Origin: Shinella sp. CPCC 101442
GTDB lineage: Bacteria > Pseudomonadota > Alphaproteobacteria > Rhizobiales > Rhizobiaceae
Reading direction: 5' to 3'
DNA length: 64,000 nucleotides
Assembly: GCF_024704725.1 (NCBI RefSeq)
Contig: NZ_JALIQS010000002.1
Coordinates: forward strand, 186,001 to 250,000
Shown here: positions 10,635 to 17,657 of the stretch, in pieces
How positions within the stretch are numbered: the first letter of the stretch is position 1
Layout: the number at the start of each line of letters is the position of its first letter
Program-made: the position numbers and the translations under genes
Notes under the pieces: generated by a model
Seen by the model: only the letters and a program-made list of their open reading frames with translations
Database searches by the model: none
Told to the model about the DNA's origin: nothing

Positions 10635-10990
10635 TCGAGCGCCCCCTTCTTCCATTCGTAGATAAAGCCGATGGTCAGGACACCGAGGAAGACCATCATA
10701 GACCAGAAGCCAAACCAGCCCAACTCACCGAAGGACACCGCCCACGGGAAGAGGAAGGCCACTTCGAGGTCGAAGATGATGAAAAGGATCGACACCAGAT
10801 AAAAGCGGATGTCGAATTTCATGCGCGCATCGTCAAAAGCGTTGAAGCCGCACTCGTAAGCGGAAAGCTTTTCCGAATCGGGAGCTTTGTGCGCGACGGC
10901 AAACGGCGCAACCAGCAGGGCAATGCCGATTACAAGCGCGATACCGATGAAGATGGCGATCGGAATATAGGAACCGAGAAGTTCAGTCAT
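10625..10990 (-). CDS. nuoA: NADH-quinone oxidoreductase subunit A
   Basis: NuoA is the small three-helix membrane subunit at the joint between the arms of complex I. The protein is 121 aa from the ATG at 10990 ([14 protein letters not shown]). Three hydrophobic helices are evident, with the conserved loop [25 protein letters not shown] around residues 43-67, whose cysteine is characteristic of the family. It is the first gene of the nuo operon; the next gene upstream on this strand (prohibitin family) ends 289 bp away, leaving room for the promoter. Confidence 0.97.
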   Translation of the reverse strand: MTELLGSYIPIAIFIGIALVIGIALLVAPFAVAHKAPDSEKLSAYECGFNAFDDARMKFDIRFYLVSILFIIFDLEVAFLFPWAVSFGELGWFGFWSMMVFLGVLTIGFIYEWKKGALEWE

Positions 10991-11078
10991 TGGCGTCCAT
11001 CCTGCCTGCTGGTGGCGCCGGAGAGACGCCTGTTGGTCGAAGACCTGCAAGCCGAGAAAGTATGTTGCAACGCCATGT

Positions 11079-11107
11079 CGTTAGCGCAGCGAGCGTGTCT
11101 GCGCAAG
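11079..11107 (-). promoter_or_regulatory. Candidate promoter of the nuo operon
   Basis: On the minus strand, CTTGCG (11102-11107) is followed after 17 bp by CTAACG (11079-11084), about 90 bp upstream of nuoA. This resembles the alphaproteobacterial housekeeping pattern CTTGAC-N17-CTATAT. The -10 match is only moderate, so this is tentative. Confidence 0.3.
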
Positions 11108-11181
11108 GCTTTGTCCGGCTTTCGCCGCAATCATTGTGTTCTTTTCCCGGCCGCCTCGAATGGCTGGCGGCGAGGCCATTT

Positions 11182-11196
11182 AAATCGTTACGATTT
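11182..11196. repeat. 15-bp palindrome upstream of nuoA
   Basis: AAATCGT-T-ACGATTT is a perfect inverted repeat with a one-base centre, about 190 bp before the nuoA start. It could be a regulator site for the nuo operon or part of the end of the upstream SPFH transcript. No protein is identified. Confidence 0.4.
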
Positions 11197-11279
11197 CACA
11201 AGGGCCCCTATAAGGGCCCGCATACGGGACGTTTCGCCGCAGGTGCGAACGAAAAGCCCCGTACGAGCGGCATGCCGGG

Positions 11280-12167
11280 CTAGTTTGCGTTGAGATTGAG
11301 CATCGGAACGGAGCCGCCGGGCAGCATGGTGCGCGGCAGCTGTCCATCCCATTTTTCAGCCTGGGTGAGCGAGACGAGACCGGGATTGTCCTTCAACGCA
11401 TCGCCGCGCGCCTTGATCGCCTCGGCTTCCGCCTCGCCCCGAAGCTTGATCGCCTCCGACTCAGCCTGCGCCGCAAGGCGTACCGCATCGGCCTGCGCCT
11501 GGGCTTCCGCCCGTCGGGCGTCGGCCTGGGCGCGCGCCTGCGTCACCGTGATTTCCGCCTGCACCTTTTCACGCTCGGCATTCTGGCGCAGCCGCTGCAC
11601 CTCGACTTCGGCCAGCATGCGCTGCTCGATGCTCGCCTCATAGGCTTCGGAAAAGTCGATATTCTCGATCTGCACGCTGTCGATCAGCACCGGGCCGGAA
11701 ATACCCTCCTGGATCGCCGCCGCGACCTCCGAATTCAGGCGCCCGCGCTCCTGGATCGCCGTCACCGCATTGAACCGGCCGAACACCGTCTTCGTCTCCT
11801 CGAAGACCTTGCGCTCTATGAGGCGCGACATCAGGCCGTCCTCGCCGCCGTAATTGGCATAGACGGTCTCGACCCGATCGGCGGGGATTCGATAGTTCAC
11901 GGAAAGACGGATATCGGCCGGCTGCTGGTCACGGCTATAGGCCTCCATCTTTTCATAGACGACGGCTTTGGACTGAACGGAGATTCGCACGACCGAATCA
12001 ATCAGCGGCAGCTTGAAGCCCAATCCTGGATCCGCCGTGCCCGCGACGGCGCCATAGCGCAGAATCACGCCGCGCTCGCCCTGATCGATGGTGAACCACG
12101 AACCAAAGAGAATACTGAGCGCGATGAGCGCGGCAAAACAGGATAGAGCGATGGTGACGTAACGCAT
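11280..12167 (-). CDS. Prohibitin / SPFH-domain membrane protein
   Basis: This 295-aa protein is a band-7 (SPFH) family protein. Residues 4-26 form an N-terminal membrane anchor (VTIALSCFAALIALSILFGSW). The SPFH domain follows from TIDQGERGVILRYG to about residue 190. A long Ala/Glu/Arg-rich coiled coil runs to about residue 260 (ADARRAEAQAQADAVRLAAQ), and the tail is LPRTMLPGGSVPMLNLNAN. Such proteins form membrane-associated rings and may modulate proteases or lipid domains. The ATG at 12167 was chosen; the frame continues upstream through a tRNA gene and is not coding there. It is a single gene between nuoA and the tRNA-Asp genes. Confidence 0.9.
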   Translation of the reverse strand: MRYVTIALSCFAALIALSILFGSWFTIDQGERGVILRYGAVAGTADPGLGFKLPLIDSVVRISVQSKAVVYEKMEAYSRDQQPADIRLSVNYRIPADRVETVYANYGGEDGLMSRLIERKVFEETKTVFGRFNAVTAIQERGRLNSEVAAAIQEGISGPVLIDSVQIENIDFSEAYEASIEQRMLAEVEVQRLRQNAEREKVQAEITVTQARAQADARRAEAQAQADAVRLAAQAESEAIKLRGEAEAEAIKARGDALKDNPGLVSLTQAEKWDGQLPRTMLPGGSVPMLNLNAN

Positions 12168-12303
12168 GCGAATTCCCTCTTCGGCCAGGCAAGCAATACG
12201 AAGACGGAGGAAGGGCCTTAAACATTCGGCGGGAAGCGCGAAAATCCGCGCATGAAGCGTTACATGAGGAAAAACCAGTAATCGCTTGGAGGAGAAGAAA
12301 GAA

Positions 12304-12380
12304 TGGCGCGAGTGACGGGGCTCGAACCCGCGACCTCCGGCGTGACAGGCCGGCACTCTAACCGACTGAGCTACACCCGC
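12304..12380 (-). tRNA. tRNA-Asp (GTC), copy 1
   Basis: The 77-nt gene folds as a cloverleaf on the minus strand. The acceptor stem GCGGGTG pairs with CACTCGC, the anticodon loop CTGTCAC gives GTC, and the T arm is GGTTCGAACCC. The CCA end is encoded. It differs from the second copy at one base in the D arm (12364). Confidence 0.97.
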
Positions 12381-12427
12381 GCATCTTGTTGACCTTGCGG
12401 TCCCGAATGATCGTCCGGCCTTTCGAG

Positions 12428-12504
12428 TGGCGCGAGTGACGGGGCTCGAACCCGCGACCTCCGGCGTGACAGGCCGGCACTCTAACCAACTGAGCTACAC
12501 CCGC
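12428..12504 (-). tRNA. tRNA-Asp (GTC), copy 2
   Basis: This second 77-nt tRNA-Asp gene on the minus strand lies 47 bp from the first and is identical except for one D-arm base at 12488. The anticodon is GTC and the CCA end is encoded. The tandem arrangement implies a recent duplication. Confidence 0.97.
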
Positions 12505-12747
12505 ATCCTCGAAAGCGACCGGATGGAAACCACCCGTCCCGAGCGGCCTGAGCCGTTCGATGAGCGGCTAACTACGGGGTTCGTGTTTGGGTGTCAAGCA
12601 GGTTTCAAGACAAAAGAATGACGCGGTGCAAAATGTTTCCACACCCTTCCGCATCTCCATGGGGTCGTTCAAAAAAATGCAAAAAACTTCGCAATTGCCT
12701 CTTGCGGTTCGATCCGGTTCCGCATAGATCACAGCCACCAACGCGGC

Positions 12748-12823
12748 GGGCGATTAGCTCAGTTGGTAGAGCGCCTCGTTTACACCGAGGATGTCGGCGG
12801 TTCGAGTCCGTCATCGCCCACCA
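12748..12823 (+). tRNA. tRNA-Val (TAC)
   Basis: The 76-nt gene folds as a cloverleaf on the plus strand. The acceptor stem GGGCGAT pairs with ATCGCCC, the anticodon loop TTTACAC gives TAC, and CCA is encoded at 12821-12823. It is followed immediately by a rho-independent terminator and then by phage-like debris, so its 3' end is a plausible past integration site. Confidence 0.97.
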
Positions 12824-12836
12824 AGCTTTTTCTTGC

Positions 12837-12863
12837 AAAGCCCTGTTTTCGCAGGGCTTTTTG
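12837..12863 (+). terminator. Rho-independent terminator of tRNA-Val
   Basis: The 9-bp stem AAAGCCCTG / CAGGGCTTT has a short TTTTCG loop and runs into a T tract, 14 bp after the tRNA CCA end. Confidence 0.85.
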
Positions 12864-13051
12864 CTTTTCTGGGGTTTCTAAACCCTTCACCTCCCCCCTC
12901 GTGGCGCCCATTGATTTCATTGAAGAACTCGCTCCCCTCACCTTTTTAGGCGCCGGGGTGCAGCTTGGACCGGTTAGGCCACCAAGCAAGCTTCATCAGC
13001 CCTCCGGTCGGCGCCGTCATCTACTTCGGCACGTAGATGGGGTCGTGGTGA

Positions 13052-13387
13052 TCAACCCCATCCAAGCTCGATGGCTATCCATTTTCCAACGCTCGCCGCC
13101 GACACGCCGAAAGCCGAAGCCACGAATACGATCAGTATCCGCATATCAAGGAAGCGCTCCTTCCACCGGTCGATTTCAGCGGTCGTCGTCTTCACCTGGG
13201 CGAGCTGGCTTTTCAAGTCTTCCGACTTCCTGTCAACATCATCAAGCAGGCGCTCCAGGTTCTCCAGCTTGGAGTACTACCGCTTGCGATCGGCCCGCGC
13301 CTGATCCTGATCGGCCGGAACGCGGTCCATCTTTGCATCAAGCGCGCCGAGCCGCTGATGCACGGCGGCATCGATCTCGGGCGGGCT
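13052..13387 (-). pseudogene. Degraded phage-like coiled-coil/transmembrane protein gene
   Basis: On the minus strand a 112-codon frame is open apart from one in-frame TAG at 13277-13279. It has no obvious start codon at its 5' end, where a TGA lies immediately upstream. The translation begins SPPEIDAAVHQRLGALDAK, continues into a heptad-like region (KLENLERLLDDVDRK), then a single transmembrane helix (MRILIVFVASAFGVSAA) and a short tail, ending at a TGA. The layout resembles small proteins encoded near lysis genes in Rhizobiales prophages (DUF1515-type, recalled from memory). A short continuation on the same strand (MKLAWWPNRSKLHPGA) may be the start of the next broken phage gene. Confidence 0.65.
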
Positions 13388-13516
13388 TCAAATGACCTTA
13401 TTTGAATCCTTGCTAATGCGGTGATGGGCGCGCAAGCTGATTCCTTCGGCAGCCATCTGTACGGGCGCTGCTGTTTGAGGGTTGGTTACCCTAGCCCCAA
13501 ATGAGAGGAGGACTGC

Positions 13517-13792
13517 ATGTCTTCCGATTCCCAACCTGCAATTTCCATCAGTGATATGACGACGATCCGCTCAGTCCTGTTTCGCGCAGGCTATGGCTCC
13601 GGCTCTCCCGTCAACGGAGAGTTTCGGGCGGATACCGCAACCGCGATGCTTGTCGAGAAAGTGCGTGCTGGGGAGAGTTCACCTGCCGCATTGGAACGGC
13701 ACCTTTCCAACAGCTATGGGCGCCCAGACAGGGAATTGGAACTGTTCGTGCCAATCCTCCCCCGGTTCGCCATTCAAGGCTTACCGTCATGA
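13517..13792 (+). CDS. Hypothetical protein (91 aa)
   Basis: The product is unrecognised. A strong Shine-Dalgarno (GAGAGGAGGA) lies a few bases before the ATG at 13517. The protein starts polar (MSSDSQPAISISDMTTIRSV), then has a segment resembling a short helical domain (DTATAMLVEKVRAGESSPAALERHL). The stop overlaps the start of the following 86-aa gene by 4 bp, suggesting a two-gene operon. Soluble, with no signal peptide. It lies in the accessory patch after tRNA-Val. Function unknown. Confidence 0.7.
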   Translation: MSSDSQPAISISDMTTIRSVLFRAGYGSGSPVNGEFRADTATAMLVEKVRAGESSPAALERHLSNSYGRPDRELELFVPILPRFAIQGLPS

Positions 13793-14049
13793 AAACCAGG
13801 ACTACAGAAACGACGCTGAATTTTGCCCATTCCTTTAAGCTGGAGTCTTTGGCCGAGCCACTGGAAGCGGGGTCTTATCGCTTGGTCAGCGACCATGAGC
13901 TGATCGAGGGCCTTAGCATTCCCGCCTACAGACGGGTCGCCACCCACCTTGAAATCCCCGCGATTTCGGTTGTCGCCGTCAAGCAACAGTATCTTCCTGT
14001 TTCGCACGAAGAGATTTATCGGGCTTTGGCATTGGATGCAGCTTCTTAA
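13789..14049 (+). CDS. Hypothetical protein (86 aa), small rhizobial family
   Basis: This 86-aa soluble protein has an overlapping ATGA junction with the preceding 91-aa gene. It contains TLNFAHSFKLESLAEPLEAGSYRL and GLSIPAYRRVATHLEI as visible landmarks. From memory these match a widespread small family of unknown function in rhizobia, in which a beta-rich domain precedes a PAYRR motif. No catalytic motif is visible. After the stop, the +1 frame stays open and protein-like for about 45 codons (IEGTAIYDLDGLLRRKAK), possibly the remnant of another gene. Confidence 0.7.
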   Translation: MKTRTTETTLNFAHSFKLESLAEPLEAGSYRLVSDHELIEGLSIPAYRRVATHLEIPAISVVAVKQQYLPVSHEEIYRALALDAAS

Positions 14050-14174
14050 AACATCCGGCGTGCGCGGATCGAGGGAACCGCGATTTATGATCTCGATGGC
14101 CTTCTACGGCGGAAGGCGAAAAACGATGCCCGCCAGTTCTCCATTGGCAAGATTGCAATACCCGCAACTTGTCC

Positions 14175-14447
14175 TCAAGGCCCGATGTTCGCGCGCACCC
14201 ATTCGGACAAGGTGGAATGCATTTGCAAGGTTGCCCAATCGCTGGACGGCTTGATCTCGCAAATGAAGAGCGCCTCATTGGCGCGAACTAGGGACCTGAG
14301 AATTTCGCGAACAGCCAGGGCATTGTTGGTCAAACTGCCAAACCAAAGTGACGCGGAGGGCTGCACACACTTCCATTGGCGCATTTGCTCGCCGAATGCG
14401 TCGGTTTCGTCGTTCTGATTATCGTAGCAAATCATGTAGGTACGCAT
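14175..14447 (-). CDS. Small Cas2/SinR-fold-like protein, stand-alone
   Basis: This 90-aa protein begins MRTYMICYDNQND, followed by a pattern (SASLWFGSLTNNALAVREIL, then ANEALFICEIKPSSDWAT) resembling the ferredoxin-like fold of Cas2 and SinR-type proteins. In those, an N-terminal YDL strand is followed by a swapped strand ending LFVxxL. There is no cas1 and no CRISPR array in the window, so a CRISPR role is unlikely. The family assignment is by eye only. An AGGA lies about 8 bp before the ATG at 14447. Function unknown; small nucleic-acid-binding or toxin-like roles are possible for this fold. Confidence 0.65.
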   Translation of the reverse strand: MRTYMICYDNQNDETDAFGEQMRQWKCVQPSASLWFGSLTNNALAVREILRSLVRANEALFICEIKPSSDWATLQMHSTLSEWVRANIGP

Positions 14448-14547
14448 TCTGCTATCCTATCTGTCGCTGATCTCAGACGATGTGTGCAAGCGAGCAGACA
14501 GTCGTCGAACACACCCCGACTTTACGCCTCGGGCTGATGGTGAACTC

Positions 14548-14814
14548 TCAAGCGAGGTGGCCTTGCGAAACTGTTGCCGTGGGTGGCCTTGGGAACTCCA
14601 CTGCAAACCTCAATTTGAACAGAATGCTCCCCGTCGCGTCGGTGACAGCCATCATCCACTCGTTGCCAAGCCAAACGTTCATGTCATCGTCGGCAAGCAT
14701 TTCCCCTGCGCCGCGAAGCGCTTCAACCCGAGCTTGATTTTCATTAGCGAGGAAAAGACCGTTAACGTCGATTGCTGCGCGCCCATCGAGTACGTGGAAG
14801 AAATATCTAGGCAT
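14548..14814 (-). CDS. DUF6894-like small protein
   Basis: This 88-aa protein starts MPRYFFHVLDGRAAIDVNG and contains LRGAGEMLADDDMNVW followed by EWMMAVTDATGSILFKLRF. These are the hallmarks of a small alphaproteobacterial family of unknown function (DUF6894, from memory), often present in several copies per genome. The ATG at 14814 has GGAG 8 bp upstream; a GTG at 14823 is an alternative start. No signal peptide or membrane segment. It is transcribed away from the hypothetical pair at 13.5-14.0 kb. Confidence 0.8.
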   Translation of the reverse strand: MPRYFFHVLDGRAAIDVNGLFLANENQARVEALRGAGEMLADDDMNVWLGNEWMMAVTDATGSILFKLRFAVEFPRPPTATVSQGHLA

Positions 14815-14885
14815 AGCCTGCACTCCTTTGGGCGGGAGCGCGGAGTACTCTCTGTCTCAGCGTGCCATGGGATAGCTGACGATGC

Positions 14886-14957
14886 TCAAAGGTACGCCCA
14901 TTCCGGCGATGTGGGAAACGAATTCGGCGTTTCCCGGTTGATTGAGGCGGTCAGCAT
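14886..14957 (-). CDS. Tiny ORF (23 aa), possible phage-remnant gene
   Basis: ATG at 14957, stop at 14886. Its start overlaps the end of the preceding 40-codon frame (ATGCTGA junction). The peptide is MLTASINRETPNSFPTSP then EWAYL. It is reported because of the tight overlap chain with the two frames upstream. On its own it is weak. Confidence 0.3.
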   Translation of the reverse strand: MLTASINRETPNSFPTSPEWAYL

Positions 14958-15073
14958 AGGCGTCCCTGCTTCCAATCGGCCGGACCTACTTGGATATCGG
15001 TCGAAACCTCATAGACGCATGTGAGAAGCGCGTGCAGGTCCCTATTGACGGTATGAACTTCATCGAAGGTCAG
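14951..15073 (-). CDS. Small ORF (40 aa), non-ATG start, possible phage-remnant gene
   Basis: The frame runs from a CTG at 15073, overlapping the stop of the upstream 50-aa ORF and preceded by GGAGGGG, to a TGA at 14951. The peptide LTFDEVHTVNRDLHALL then TCVYEVSTDIQVG looks protein-like, with alternating helix and strand propensity. The lack of an ATG makes it uncertain. Read together with its neighbours it suggests a compact phage-style gene string. Confidence 0.35.
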   Translation of the reverse strand: MTFDEVHTVNRDLHALLTCVYEVSTDIQVGPADWKQGRLC

Positions 15074-15222
15074 GTTTCCCCTCCCTGCGCGGCCGTTGCG
15101 ATTTCCTTCTGGGCAAGCATGATGGCATCTTCTGCCAGCAGCGCGCCCATTTCGACGACGTGTTTCACGTCCAGGGCGACAGACTGCCGGATTTCCTCGA
15201 TTCGATGTAGGATCATCCACAT
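15070..15222 (-). CDS. Small ORF (50 aa), possible phage-remnant gene
   Basis: The ATG at 15222 has a purine-rich Shine-Dalgarno immediately upstream (GGGGTGAGG). The peptide starts MWMILHRIEEIRQSVALD and continues as a predicted amphipathic helix (EMGALLAEDAIMLAQKEIA). It begins 3 bp after the stop of a 3'-terminal gene fragment (15225-15287) and overlaps the next small frame. This tight packing is typical of phage or plasmid operons. No homolog recognised. Confidence 0.5.
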   Translation of the reverse strand: MWMILHRIEEIRQSVALDVKHVVEMGALLAEDAIMLAQKEIATAAQGGET

Positions 15223-15224
15223 CC

Positions 15225-15293
15225 TCACCCCTTCCCGATCAGCACCATCCCTATGCGCTTAGGCGCCTCGCTGAACGTGATGTCCAATCCCCC
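15225..15293 (-). pseudogene. 3'-terminal fragment of an unidentified gene
   Basis: On the minus strand the frame reading GLDITFSEAPKRIGMVLIGK then G-stop ends 3 bp before the 50-aa ORF. It looks like a genuine protein C-terminus and is in a different frame from the truncated membrane-protein gene that covers the same bases. The coding identity therefore switches near 15288, which I read as a recombination or deletion junction. The parent gene is not recognised. Confidence 0.4.
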
Positions 15294-15517
15294 TCGACAT
15301 AGCGCGACCAGGTGAAGACGGCGCGGCTTTCCGTGGAGGTCACCAGCAGCGCCAGCGTGAAGGTGAAGATAGAGGCGGCCTTCTGGTCTGAAAGTTTCAC
15401 CTGGTCATAGAAGACATCCTTGACGCGGCGGATGTGAGCGAAATGCTCGAGCGCGATACCCTCGGCACCGTCGAGCGCCGGTTTCAGGATTGCCGCGCGT
15501 TCATCGGGTTTTGCCAT
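15251..15517 (-). pseudogene. Truncated Pycsar-effector-like (PycTM-type) membrane protein gene
   Basis: The ATG at 15517, with AAGGA upstream, gives an 88-aa product starting MAKPDERAAILKPALDG. It continues with a soluble helix ending HIRRVKDVFYDQVKLSDQK and one transmembrane helix (AASIFTFTLALLVTSTESR). Residues after about 75 (DWTSRSARRLSA) look like out-of-frame sequence. From memory the first 75 residues match the N-terminus of roughly 180-200-aa rhizobial proteins annotated as Pycsar system effector family (two or more TM helices after an N-terminal helix). Here the second helix and the C-terminus are missing, so the gene is probably inactive. It is divergent from a class III cyclase gene, which gives the call its interest. 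The family call needs a database search. Confidence 0.55.
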
Positions 15518-15696
15518 GTCCCTGTCCTTCGCCCCATGCACACCGTGACAACGATGCATCCCGGAAAACAACGCCGCAAATGCGGGGTGCTTGACTTTTC
15601 CGGGGGGATGGCGAGTGCTGGCGGCATGTACAACCTCCCGCCCCCGCCCGACCGGCCACGAGCCGCCGCCCTGCCCCTCCCGGCCGGGAGCTCCGC

Positions 15697-17655
15697 ATGA
15701 ACCTTGCCGCTCGCCATCCCGGCTGCTGGTCGCGGCGCTCGCGGCGGCTGGCAATGCTCACCTTCGCGGTCATAGCGCTCGTCGCGGCGCTGGCGCGGCT
15801 TCCCGGCTGGTCGCTCGCGGATCTGCGCGCCTTCGACTATCTCTCGACGCTCGATGCACCAAGCCCGCCGCAGGACAGCCCGATCATTGTGGCAATCGAC
15901 GAGCCGTCCCTTGCCGAGATCAACGCGCAGTGGCCCTGGCCGCGCGAGCTGCATGCCCGGCTGATCGAAAACCTGCGCGCGGCCGGCGCCACCGCCATCG
16001 GCCTCGACATCATCTTCGCCGAACCCTCCAACCCCGCTTCCGACGCGGCCCTGGCCAAGGCACTCGGCCCGGATGTCGTGCTGGCGGGAGACGAGAGCAT
16101 GATCGTCACGCCGCAGGCCGACCAGCTGCTGCGCACCACGCCGCTTCCCGCCTTCACCGCAGCGGGCGCCGTGACGGGCATTGCCTCGATCTCGCTCGGC
16201 GGCGATGGGGTTTTCCGCGAATTGCCGCGCTACGAGGACGGCTTTGCGATGTCGCTTGCCCGCGTTGCCGGTCGCAAGACCATTTCTCCGGATGGCAAAC
16301 TGCTACAATCCTTCGGCCCTGCGCGCAGCTATCCGACCGTCTCCTATTACCAGGCGCTCGATCCGGACAACATGCTGCCGAAGGATATGTTCAAAGGTCG
16401 GGTGGTGATCGTCGGCCTCAGCCTGCAAAACGCACCCGTCATCAATTCGGGGGGCGCGGATGCCTTCGCGACCTCCTATACCGTGCATACCGGCCGGCTG
16501 GTGCCGGGGGCGGAAATTCAGGCAACGATCTTCGACAACCTGACGGCGGGTGCCGCCATCCGGCAGGCCGGCGCGCCTCTCGCCCTTGGCGCCATCGCGC
16601 TCGCCGCCCTGTTGTCGGCCGTCTTCGTGCGCCGCGCGACGCGCTGGGAAACGGCCGCACTCAGCCTCTTTGCCACGCTGCTCATCGGCTTTCTCAGCTT
16701 CGTGCTGATCCGGGAAGCCAATCTTTTCGTTTCACCTGTCGGCCCCACGCTCGCACTGCTCTTCGTCGCCGTGGGCCAGACAGCCTTCGACTATGCGGAG
16801 GAGCGCCGGCGGCGGCGCGAAATCGTGCGCGCCTTCTCGCAATATCTTTCGCCGGCCCTCGTCGAGCGGCTGGCGCGCGATCCCTCGCAGCTGAAGCTCG
16901 GTGGCGAGCGGCGCACACTCTCCATTCTTTTTTGCGATGTGCGTGGCTTCACCACCATCGCCGAAGCCCTGAAGGACGATCCGGAGCAGCTGACGACGCT
17001 GATCAACCGGCTGCTGACACCGCTGTCCGACATCGTGCTGAAACATGGCGGGACGATCGACAAATATATCGGCGACTGCCTGATGGCCTTCTGGAACGCA
17101 CCGCTCGACGATGGTGAGCACGCCCAGCACGCCGTCGCGGCAGCGCTCGACATGCTGGAGGCGATGACGGCACTCAACGCCGAGCTTCGCGCGGAAGCGG
17201 TGGCCGGCGGTGCGCCTTATCATGCGCTGCGCATCGGCATCGGCATCAACACGGGTGATTGCGTGGTCGGCAACATGGGCTCGTCGCAGCGCTTCGACTA
17301 TTCCGTGCTCGGGGACGCGGTGAACCTCGCCTCGCGCCTTGAAGGCGCGTCGAAAGCCTATGGTGTGCCACTCCTTATCGGCGAACGCACGGCAAGCCTC
17401 GCGGCACCGCACTTTGCCGTTCTCGAACTCGACCGGATCACCGTGAAGGGACGCGCCAGCGCGGCGCCGGTCTTTACGGCTATCCGCAGCCTGCCCGAGG
17501 CGGCGAAAACCACGCATGCCCGTTTCATCGAGGATAAATATGCCGGCCACCTGACGGCGGATGACCCGGCTTTCGAGACCTTGTCCCAGGCCAGCCCGAC
17601 GCTTGCCCCATACTACGAAACGATCAGGGCTGAACAGTTTGCCGGCGGCGCGTGA
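15697..17655 (+). CDS. CHASE2-domain class III adenylate cyclase
   Basis: This 652-aa membrane-bound cyclase has an N-terminal transmembrane helix at about 19-35, and a periplasmic CHASE2 sensor domain at about 40-290 (SPIIVAIDEPSLAEIN, GRVVIVGLS). Three short TM helices follow at about 295-365, then a cytoplasmic class III cyclase domain at about 405-560. Both metal-binding aspartates are visible (LFCDVRGFTTI and IGDCLMAFWNAP), as are the transition-state Asn and Arg in GDAVNLASRLEG. A Lys in DKYIGD and an Asp in FDYSVLG are the usual adenine-selecting pair, so the expected product is cAMP. It is divergent, 180 bp away, from the truncated PycTM-like gene. The ligand sensed by CHASE2 is unknown. 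Confidence 0.9.
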   Translation: MNLAARHPGCWSRRSRRLAMLTFAVIALVAALARLPGWSLADLRAFDYLSTLDAPSPPQDSPIIVAIDEPSLAEINAQWPWPRELHARLIENLRAAGATAIGLDIIFAEPSNPASDAALAKALGPDVVLAGDESMIVTPQADQLLRTTPLPAFTAAGAVTGIASISLGGDGVFRELPRYEDGFAMSLARVAGRKTISPDGKLLQSFGPARSYPTVSYYQALDPDNMLPKDMFKGRVVIVGLSLQNAPVINSGGADAFATSYTVHTGRLVPGAEIQATIFDNLTAGAAIRQAGAPLALGAIALAALLSAVFVRRATRWETAALSLFATLLIGFLSFVLIREANLFVSPVGPTLALLFVAVGQTAFDYAEERRRRREIVRAFSQYLSPALVERLARDPSQLKLGGERRTLSILFCDVRGFTTIAEALKDDPEQLTTLINRLLTPLSDIVLKHGGTIDKYIGDCLMAFWNAPLDDGEHAQHAVAAALDMLEAMTALNAELRAEAVAGGAPYHALRIGIGINTGDCVVGNMGSSQRFDYSVLGDAVNLASRLEGASKAYGVPLLIGERTASLAAPHFAVLELDRITVKGRASAAPVFTAIRSLPEAAKTTHARFIEDKYAGHLTADDPAFETLSQASPTLAPYYETIRAEQFAGGA

Positions 17656-17657
17656 CG

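Noticed and set aside
12168-12356. N-terminal extension of the prohibitin-family gene
   Set aside because: The extension reads through tRNA-Asp copy 1; the membrane anchor starts at the ATG at 12167.
14175-14447. CRISPR-Cas locus suggested by the Cas2-like protein
   Set aside because: No direct repeats with regular spacing and no cas1 or other cas genes were seen.
15591-15620. Promoter for the cyclase gene (TTGACT)
   Set aside because: A -35-like hexamer exists but no convincing -10 follows at 16-18 bp.
15518-15754. N-terminal extension of the truncated PycTM-like gene
   Set aside because: Upstream codons overlap the divergent cyclase gene start; the ATG at 15517 has its own RBS.
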